Assembly: GCA_963779055.1 (NCBI GenBank)
Contig: CAVZWN010000004.1
Location: 1 to 64,000 of the forward strand
From: Sulfurimicrobium sp963779055
GTDB taxonomy: Bacteria > Pseudomonadota > Gammaproteobacteria > Burkholderiales > Sulfuricellaceae
Length of the DNA stretch: 64,000 bases
Direction of reading: 5' to 3'
Shown: one piece after another, positions 59,017 to 64,000 of the stretch
How the letters are laid out: each line of letters begins with the position of its first letter
How positions within the stretch are numbered: position 1 is the first letter of the stretch
Program-made: the position numbers and the translations under genes
The notes under the pieces: model-generated
What the model saw: the letters and a program-made list of their open reading frames with translations, nothing else
Databases searched by the model: none
Told to the model about the DNA's origin: nothing

Positions 59017-59334
59017 CTACTGCTGCCGGTTCCACCAGTCGTCGGCAGTGCGTTCATGCCAGCCCCGGCGTGCCCGCGACATGAGCCAGCCGACATAGAA
59101 AAAAGCCTCGAACATCAGGAATGTCAGCCCCCACAACAGCACGCTCCCCGGTGAATAATCACCCATCTCCCCCACGCCCCACGCCTGGGTGGGGTTGATC
59201 CAGGAAACCACCAGCGGCCCGGCCAGCGGCCCCAGCAGACAGGCCAGCCCGACCAGCAACAGCATGTCGCGCAACAATTGCCGCCGGCCCGGCAGGAAAT
59301 TCATCAGGGATTTTTCAGCATCGGCAGGGGGCAT
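59017..59334 (-). CDS. Small two-helix membrane protein
   Basis: 105 residues. Helices at about 18-38 (LLRDMLLLVGLACLLGPLAGPLVVSWI) and about 60-80 (GSVLLWGLTFLMFEAFFYVGWLM), then a basic C-terminus ending WWNRQQ. It starts three bases after the DUF6164 gene, so the two are co-transcribed. No family recognised. Confidence 0.75.
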   Translation of the reverse strand: MPPADAEKSLMNFLPGRRQLLRDMLLLVGLACLLGPLAGPLVVSWINPTQAWGVGEMGDYSPGSVLLWGLTFLMFEAFFYVGWLMSRARRGWHERTADDWWNRQQ

Positions 59335-59337
59335 GGT

Positions 59338-59703
59338 TTATTTTCCGATATCCAGAAAGGGCTTGATGGAAAAGTAGAGAATAATGGCGATCACCATTAT
59401 GTAGGCAAAAAAGCGCAGCGGATGTTCCTGGATCACATCTGCCAGCGTGCGCTGTTTTCCTTCCCGGCACAGTTGCTGGTATTCCGCCTGTGCCCGCGCC
59501 TGACGCTCGATCTGATAGTCTGCGATCAGCGCCTTTGCTTCCTCCCGCCGGGAACCGTCCTGCAGCCAGATAGCCGCTGAATTGATGCCCCAGTTCCCCG
59601 CCGAGGTTTCATGGAATTCCACGCCATGCGCTTTCAACAAGGCGCGAATTTCTTCCGCCTCGTCATCGGGCACACCATTCAGGGAGAAAAGTCTAACCGG
59701 CAT
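59338..59703 (-). CDS. DUF6164 family membrane-anchored protein
   Basis: 121 residues. An N-terminal regulatory-looking domain (VRLFSLNGVPDDEAEEIRALLKAHGVEFHETSAGNWGINSAAIWLQD) resembling a DUF2007-type signal-transducing fold is followed by a polar helix and one C-terminal membrane helix (FFAYIMVIAIILYFSI). DUF6164 has no assigned function. Forms an operon with the downstream small membrane protein. Confidence 0.82.
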   Translation of the reverse strand: MPVRLFSLNGVPDDEAEEIRALLKAHGVEFHETSAGNWGINSAAIWLQDGSRREEAKALIADYQIERQARAQAEYQQLCREGKQRTLADVIQEHPLRFFAYIMVIAIILYFSIKPFLDIGK

Positions 59704-59727
59704 GACTTAAACTGCAAAAAAGAAATA

Positions 59728-59854
59728 AACCGCAAAGACGCGAAAGCGCAAAGTAAAAATAACACGTCATCAAAATTTACCGGCGCCCCACTGGGGTGAA
59801 TACCAGGCTGCTTTCATGTCTCTCATTCCTTTGCGTCTTCGCGTCTTTGCGGTT
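59728..59854. repeat. MITE-like repeat, copy 3
   Basis: AACCGCAAAGACGCGAAAGCG at the left, CGTCTTCGCGTCTTTGCGGTT at the right, about 127 bp. The interior is the least like copies 1 and 4. It lies between the DUF6164 and S4-domain genes. Confidence 0.82.
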
Positions 59855-59873
59855 AATGAACTTAAAACAGGAA

Positions 59874-60095
59874 TTAGGCCACACCAAGCACGCGGATGCG
59901 CACATCCCCCAGCGTGACCACCTGGCCCGCGCGTATCTTGCAGGTCTTGCGCAACTCCACCTTGCCGTCCACCGAAATTTCCCCGGCGGCGACCATCTGC
60001 TTGCCCATGCCACCGCTGTCGCAGACACCGGTCAGTTTGAGCAGATTGTCGAGTTCGACAAATTCGCGGGTCAGGATAAATTCATGATCTTGCAT
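59874..60095 (-). CDS. S4-domain RNA-binding protein (YbcJ-like)
   Basis: 73 residues from the ATG at 60095; a longer start adds 12 weakly supported residues. REFVELDNLLKLTGVCDSGGMGKQMVAAGEISVDGKVELRKTCKIRAGQVVTL is a stand-alone S4 domain with the basic RNA-binding face. E. coli YbcJ is similar. Role probably in ribosome assembly or rescue; unproven. Confidence 0.88.
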   Translation of the reverse strand: MQDHEFILTREFVELDNLLKLTGVCDSGGMGKQMVAAGEISVDGKVELRKTCKIRAGQVVTLGDVRIRVLGVA

Positions 60096-60188
60096 GGGGT
60101 CCTTTGTGGTGGGCTGATTGAGCACGTGCATCTTAGCACTCCGGCAAGAGTGTTAAAATGCCAGCCATCAGCCTTTCAGGATCACGCA

Positions 60189-61064
60189 GTGAACTTCACC
60201 ATTCCAGAAATCAAGCCCGAGCAGTCCGTTGAACTCTTAAAAGAGCTGCATATCCTGACGCGCGATGGCAAGCTCAATCAGGACAGCCGGCGCAAGCTGA
60301 AGCAGGTCTATCACCTGTTCAATTTTATCGAGCCCTTGCTAAACGAAGTTCTGGCGCGACAGGATAACCTGACGCTGGCCGACCACGGCGCGGGCAAATC
60401 CTACCTCGGCTTCATCATTTACGACCTGTTTTTCAAGGCCAGGCAGGCCGGTCATATCTATGGCATCGAAACCCGCGAAAAACTGGTTACCAAGTCGCGC
60501 GAGCTGGCGGAAAGGCTGGACTTCGGGCGCATGACCTTCCTCAACCTGTCGGTGGAAGAATCCATACATTCCCCGGCATTGCCGGAAAAAGTCGATGTCG
60601 TCACTGCGCTGCACGCCTGCAACACCGCGACCGATGATGCGATCAAATTCGCCCTCAACAAGCAGGCCAGATTCATCGTACTGGCGCCCTGCTGCCAGGC
60701 CGAGGTCGCCGCTGTGCTGCGCAAGAACAAGAACCAGTCATTCTCCCGAACGCCGCTCTCGGAAATCTGGCGCCACCCCATCCACACCCGCGAATTCGGC
60801 AGCGTGATCACCAATGTACTGCGCTGCCTGCTGCTTGAATCGCACGGCTACCAGCTCACAGTGACTGAACTGGTCGGCTGGGAACATTCGATGAAGAACG
60901 AACTGATCATTGCCCGCTTTACCGGCGAGCCGAGAAAAAATGCGCAGGAACGGCTGGAACACATCCTGCAACGAACTGAATCTGGAAGAACTCAGGGGCC
61001 GCTTCGTTTACTGAAACAATTTGCACTCTTCAATCTTCTCACTACACAAGGTTTTTACATATGA
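60189..61064 (+). CDS. Class I SAM-dependent methyltransferase, apparent 3' frameshift
   Basis: 291 residues as read from GTG 60189. A helical N-terminus (IKPEQSVELLKELHILTRDGKLNQDSRRKLKQVYHLFNFIEPLLNEVL) leads to the Rossmann fold with DHGAGKSYLGFIIYDLFF (SAM motif I), YGIETREKLVTKSRELAERL and VVTALHACNTATDDAI, then LAPCCQAEV. Methylated substrate unknown. Near the end the frame runs past what looks like the natural C-terminus: in another frame NLEELRGRFVY stops at 61012-61014. A one-base shift near 60975 is likely. Confidence 0.82.
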   Translation: MNFTIPEIKPEQSVELLKELHILTRDGKLNQDSRRKLKQVYHLFNFIEPLLNEVLARQDNLTLADHGAGKSYLGFIIYDLFFKARQAGHIYGIETREKLVTKSRELAERLDFGRMTFLNLSVEESIHSPALPEKVDVVTALHACNTATDDAIKFALNKQARFIVLAPCCQAEVAAVLRKNKNQSFSRTPLSEIWRHPIHTREFGSVITNVLRCLLLESHGYQLTVTELVGWEHSMKNELIIARFTGEPRKNAQERLEHILQRTESGRTQGPLRLLKQFALFNLLTTQGFYI

Positions 61065-61258
61065 ACGAAGTCAAACATGGCCCCCGCTTCTGGATCGGCA
61101 ACGGCCTGCTGGCACTGGCCCTCACCTCCCTGTTTTTCATGGGTCCCTTGTCGGAAAGCCTGGGGGTATGGGCCATGGTCCTGTGGATGATCCTGGCCGG
61201 CGTGGGAATGTACTTCCTGATGACGGACAAAGGTGGCGAGCCGGGGATGCCGGATTGA
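61061..61258 (+). CDS. Small two-helix membrane protein
   Basis: 65 residues from ATG 61061. Helices at about 12-27 (GNGLLALALTSLFFMGPL) and about 34-54 (VWAMVLWMILAGVGMYFL), then a Gly/Asp-rich tail (TDKGGEPGMPD). It is co-oriented with the methyltransferase and close behind its likely natural stop. Function unknown. Confidence 0.68.
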   Translation: MNEVKHGPRFWIGNGLLALALTSLFFMGPLSESLGVWAMVLWMILAGVGMYFLMTDKGGEPGMPD

Positions 61259-61282
61259 TCAATCATAAAATCGTAGTTCACT

Positions 61283-61408
61283 AACCGCAAAGACGCGAAG
61301 ACGCAAAGCCATCAAGGCCATGAAAGCGATCGGACATTCCCCCATCGGGTGAGCAGGCTGATCTTGAAACGCATTGTTTTCCCTCTGCGCCTTCGCGTCT
61401 TTGCGGTT
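61283..61408. repeat. MITE-like repeat, copy 4
   Basis: AACCGCAAAGACGCGAAGACG at the left, GCCTTCGCGTCTTTGCGGTT at the right, about 126 bp. The interior is closely similar to copy 1 over ATCAAGG...ATGAAA...GGTGAGC...TGATCTTGA. Confidence 0.87.
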
Positions 61409-61422
61409 CAGCTTTTTTAAGA

Positions 61423-62172
61423 CTATGGGAAAATCTCGCGATAGGCCTGCCTGCTGGCAAAGGCCAGCACCGGAAACACCACCGGAAACAAAGGCAGCAG
61501 AAGCAGCATTGCCGCAAACATGGCTAGCGACAGGACCGCAGCCCATACCAGCATTGCCGGAAAACTGGAAAATATAGCCCGCACACTCGCGCTTACCGCA
61601 CCCGCCAGGTTTGCACGCCGGTAAAACAGCAGCGGCACGGCAAAAGCAGAAGTGGTATAGATAATGAATGCCAGCAGCGTTCCCATCAATCCGCTGAAGA
61701 AAAGATAAGGCCAGGTATCACCCTCCCCGGCCAGCCCGGTAAGAAACTCCGGCAGACCCATTTCGCGCGTCATACCAAAATACAGGCCGTAAACCACCCC
61801 CGCATCCGTCAGCCAGATCAGGAACAGAAACATCTCGATAAGCGCCACGACCCACAGGGCTGGCGGTGCTTGCCGGAACCCGGAAAAAAAGAGGCCCAGG
61901 CTCACTTGTTCTTTCCGCTCCAGATGATCAGACACATTAAAGAACCCGCACAGCAAAGCCGGACCGAGCAGCATGAACCCGCCCGCCAGTGCCACCACCA
62001 GCGGCGTCAACCCGGCCACCACCACGGCAAAGAACTGCATGAAACCGAGCACAGCGAAAATGCCGGCATAAGCCGCACTCAAACCTTTTACCTGTAAAAA
62101 AACCTGCCATCCCGCACGCAACCAGCGGGGCAGACTGGAAAGACTCACTTTATCGGGTGTAAGCGCATTCAT
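61423..62172 (-). CDS. BPSS1780 family membrane protein
   Basis: 249 residues with about six membrane helices. PDKVSLSSLPRWLRAGWQVFLQ is a family-like start and YAGIFAVLGFMQFFAVVVAGLTPLVVALAGGFMLLGPALLCGFF the first helix pair. The family is mainly found in betaproteobacteria and has no known function. Single gene. The repeat copy 4 follows its stop. Confidence 0.87.
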   Translation of the reverse strand: MNALTPDKVSLSSLPRWLRAGWQVFLQVKGLSAAYAGIFAVLGFMQFFAVVVAGLTPLVVALAGGFMLLGPALLCGFFNVSDHLERKEQVSLGLFFSGFRQAPPALWVVALIEMFLFLIWLTDAGVVYGLYFGMTREMGLPEFLTGLAGEGDTWPYLFFSGLMGTLLAFIIYTTSAFAVPLLFYRRANLAGAVSASVRAIFSSFPAMLVWAAVLSLAMFAAMLLLLPLFPVVFPVLAFASRQAYREIFP

Positions 62173-62307
62173 GAGGCTCCTCCTCGATCAGACTGGGATA
62201 AGCGCCGCCGCATCATTCAAGGCGCTGCGGGAAAAAACGCCCGTCGCGTTGAGACCATACAAGCCGGAACGCGTTCACATCAAACGTCTACGCAAACATT
62301 ATTGAGC

Positions 62308-62431
62308 CAGCGAGAATTTATTTTAATCGTAGGTCGGGCTTTCCCCCGGCCAGGGCACCCGAGGACAAAAGCCCGAAAAATCGGACTGAAGTCCGACCTA
62401 CAGGTTCAAACATCAATTGGCCGTATCAATA
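62308..62431 (-). repeat. Dispersed palindromic repeat, copy B
   Basis: Core 62329-62401, the inverted near-identical partner of 28894-28966. Shared flanks extend on both sides. It lies in the gap between the BPSS1780-type gene and the small gene at 62467. Confidence 0.93.
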
Positions 62432-62436
62432 GAAAT

Positions 62437-62458
62437 AAAAAAGCGCAGTTTCCTGCGC
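62437..62458 (-). terminator. Terminator of the small gene at 62467
   Basis: On the minus strand GCGCAG-GAAA-CTGCGC is followed by TTTTTT, 9 bases after the stop codon. Confidence 0.85.
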
Positions 62459-62466
62459 CTTATTAC

Positions 62467-62667
62467 CTATCCTTCACAGCATTTCTCCAGCTCCTGCCGC
62501 TTCAACCAGTGTACTGCCTCAGCAGGGGAAACACCGAGCCCAAAACAATGCTCGATCACCTCAACGGAGGGCCCTCCCGCATCGTACACGCCCAAGTTGA
62601 AAACATGCCGGTACCAGCGATCGAAAATCTTTTCCCACTGCTCCCGGGACATTGTCATTACGTCCAT
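62467..62667 (-). CDS. Small conserved hypothetical protein
   Basis: 66 residues from the ATG at 62667, chosen because AAGGAG lies 8-9 bases upstream. MTMSREQWEKIFDRWYRHVFNLGVYDAGGPSVEVIEHCFGLGVSPAEAVHWLKRQELEKCCEG reads as a compact helical protein with a Cys-Cys end. Family not recognised. It has its own terminator and lies downstream of nrdB. Confidence 0.68.
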   Translation of the reverse strand: MDVMTMSREQWEKIFDRWYRHVFNLGVYDAGGPSVEVIEHCFGLGVSPAEAVHWLKRQELEKCCEG

Positions 62668-62824
62668 CCCCAGCTCCTTGATTAGTTGAAGGAAACGCCA
62701 GAAAAACACCCGTTGCCAAACGCATAAATCACAATAATCATATAGTTACAGCGTGAGGCGGGGCTGATTAAATAGCTGCAATACTACCCAAAAACCGCCC
62801 GCCGGTGAAACATTTCTGCAACAT

Positions 62825-63982
62825 TCAGTCCCAGCTCAAAGCCCCCCCGGTCTGATACTCGGTCACACGCGTTTCGAAGAAATTCTTTTCTTTCTTCAGG
62901 TCGATCATCTCGCTCATCCACGGGAACGGGTTGGTCGCGCCGGCATACTGCTCGTCCAGGCCGATCTGCTGGCAGCGGCGGTTGGCGATAAAGCGCAGGT
63001 ATTCCTTGAATTGGGCGGCATTCAGGCCCAGCACGCCGCGCGGCATGGTGTCCTCGGCGTAGCGGTATTCCAGTTCCACGCCCTTCCGGATCAGGCCGGT
63101 GATTTCGTTGCGGAACTCGGCAGTCCACAGGCCGGGATTTTCCAGCTTGATGGTATTGATCAGGTCGACGCCGAAATTGAGGTGCATGGATTCGTCGCGC
63201 AGGATGTACTGGTACTGCTCGGCGGCGCCGGTCATCTTGTTCTGGCGGCCCAGGGCGAGGATCTGCACGAAGCCCACGTAAAAGAAAATACCTTCCATGA
63301 TGCAGGCGAAGACGATCAGGGACTTGAGCAGCTTCTGGTCATTCTCCGGCGTGCCGGTCCTGAATTCCGGATTGGTCAGGGTATCGATGAAGGGGATCAG
63401 GAATTCGTCCTTGTCGCGGATGGACGGGATCTCGTGATACATGTTGAAGATCTCGCCTTCGTCCAGGCCCAGGCTTTCCACGATGTACTGGTAGGCGTGG
63501 GTGTGGATGGCTTCCTCGAAGGCTTGACGCAGCAGGTACTGGCGGCATTCCGGCGCGGTGATGTGACGATAGGTGCCGAGCACGATGTTGTTGGCAGCCA
63601 GAGAGTCGGCAGTGACGAAGAAACCCAGGTTGCGCTTGACGATCAGGCGCTCGTCCTCGGTCAGGCCATTAGGGTCTTTCCAGGTCGCGATGTCGCGGCT
63701 CATGTTCACTTCCTGCGGCATCCAGTGGTTGGCGCAGCCGGCAAGGTACTTTTCCCACGCCCATTTGTACTTGAACGGCACCAGCTGGTTGACGTCCGCC
63801 GTACCGTTGATGATGCGCTTGTCCTCGGCACGCACGCGGCGCAGATTGTTGATGCCGGTCAGGGCGCTGGAATGCACTTCCTGAGCCGAGGGAGCAGGCG
63901 GTGCGTCGCCAAAGTGCGGCGCTTGAGCAAACAGGTCCGGGGTGTGGTCTTCTTCAAAATTCAGCAAGGTTCTTGTCTCCAC
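62825..63982 (-). CDS. nrdB: Ribonucleoside-diphosphate reductase subunit beta, class Ia
   Basis: 385 residues. The R2 diiron ligands appear in IVKRNLGFFVTADSLAANN and EEAIHTHAYQYIVESLG, then IFACIMEGIFFYVGFVQIL-like and LRDESMHLNFG (E-x-x-H). The C-terminal tail carries QIGLDEQYAGATNPFPWMSEMIDLKKEKNFFETRVTEYQTGGAL, needed for R1 binding. It supplies the radical for deoxynucleotide synthesis. nrdA is expected to the right, outside the window. Confidence 0.96.
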   Translation of the reverse strand: METRTLLNFEEDHTPDLFAQAPHFGDAPPAPSAQEVHSSALTGINNLRRVRAEDKRIINGTADVNQLVPFKYKWAWEKYLAGCANHWMPQEVNMSRDIATWKDPNGLTEDERLIVKRNLGFFVTADSLAANNIVLGTYRHITAPECRQYLLRQAFEEAIHTHAYQYIVESLGLDEGEIFNMYHEIPSIRDKDEFLIPFIDTLTNPEFRTGTPENDQKLLKSLIVFACIMEGIFFYVGFVQILALGRQNKMTGAAEQYQYILRDESMHLNFGVDLINTIKLENPGLWTAEFRNEITGLIRKGVELEYRYAEDTMPRGVLGLNAAQFKEYLRFIANRRCQQIGLDEQYAGATNPFPWMSEMIDLKKEKNFFETRVTEYQTGGALSWD

Positions 63983-64000
63983 ATTGTTATATTGGCATCA

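Noticed and set aside
1..64000. Integron integrase, transposase, phage or CRISPR genes
   Set aside because: None found in the protein frames; no direct-repeat/spacer pattern. intI is inferred to be outside the window.
1..64000. tRNA, rRNA, tmRNA and riboswitches
   Set aside because: No cloverleaf, rRNA or recognisable riboswitch core seen in the intergenic gaps by eye; a covariance search could still find small RNAs.

Overview
This window reads as chromosomal DNA of a betaproteobacterium, most likely of the Nitrosomonadales type. That placement is an inference from gene content and order: smpB-ratA-rnfH, a trpS / M50 / yciO / PHP operon, yciB-yciI-bolA, a BPSS1780-type membrane protein and a class Ia nrdB. 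No rRNA or tRNA gene, CRISPR array, transposase or integrase is visible.

Positions 1-6534 are the distal end of an integron gene-cassette array. Eleven clear attC sites (plus one doubtful last site) follow short plus-strand genes. In most cassettes the bases just after the crossover point are complementary to the first bases of that cassette's own attC, which fixes the cassette borders. The integrase and attI must lie to the left, outside the window. Cargo: small membrane proteins, a frameshifted DUF4145 gene, an acetyltransferase, a quinone-reductase-like flavoprotein, three toxin-antitoxin pairs and a pyrimidine-dimer glycosylase. The last codons of two antitoxins lie inside attC.

From 6.7 kb ordinary chromosome follows. 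6.7-11.7 kb: an SLC13 permease and the molybdenum-cofactor operon mobB-moeA-moaD-moaE. 11.7-17.8 kb: glgP-dsbB-pseudouridine synthase in a tightly overlapped operon, then peroxiredoxin, a ferritin-like protein and a DUF4202 protein. 17.9-29.8 kb: SseB-like protein, glucokinase, CorA, a GGDEF-EAL protein, an orphan ParA, FKBP, a Lon-like protease, HtpX, NhaR and an M48 lipoprotein. 29.8-35.4 kb: trpS, M50 protease, yciO and PHP phosphatase on the minus strand, then yciB-yciI-bolA and a PpiC-type foldase on the plus strand. 35.4-40.1 kb: HD-GYP protein, an isolated NosD-like protein, smpB and ratA-rnfH. 40.1-43.7 kb: a probable insertion in which a secreted CxxC protein sits between an intact HIT-like gene and a decayed copy of that gene's 3' end. 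43.7-52.3 kb: M20 amidohydrolase, a MarR-controlled YceI / cytochrome b561 operon, a 1150-residue protein that looks like PPi-type PEP carboxykinase, and a gcvR operon in which gcvR is frameshifted. 52.4-64 kb: NIT-domain chemoreceptor, a second SLC13 permease, DjlA, MYG1, small membrane proteins, a methyltransferase and nrdB.

Two dispersed repeat families are present: four copies of a roughly 120-130 bp MITE-like element with CGCAAAGACGC-type inverted ends, and two near-identical, oppositely oriented copies of a roughly 120 bp element around a GTAGGTCGG...CCGACCTAC core. Several conserved genes carry apparent single-base frameshifts, which may be real decay or residual sequencing error.
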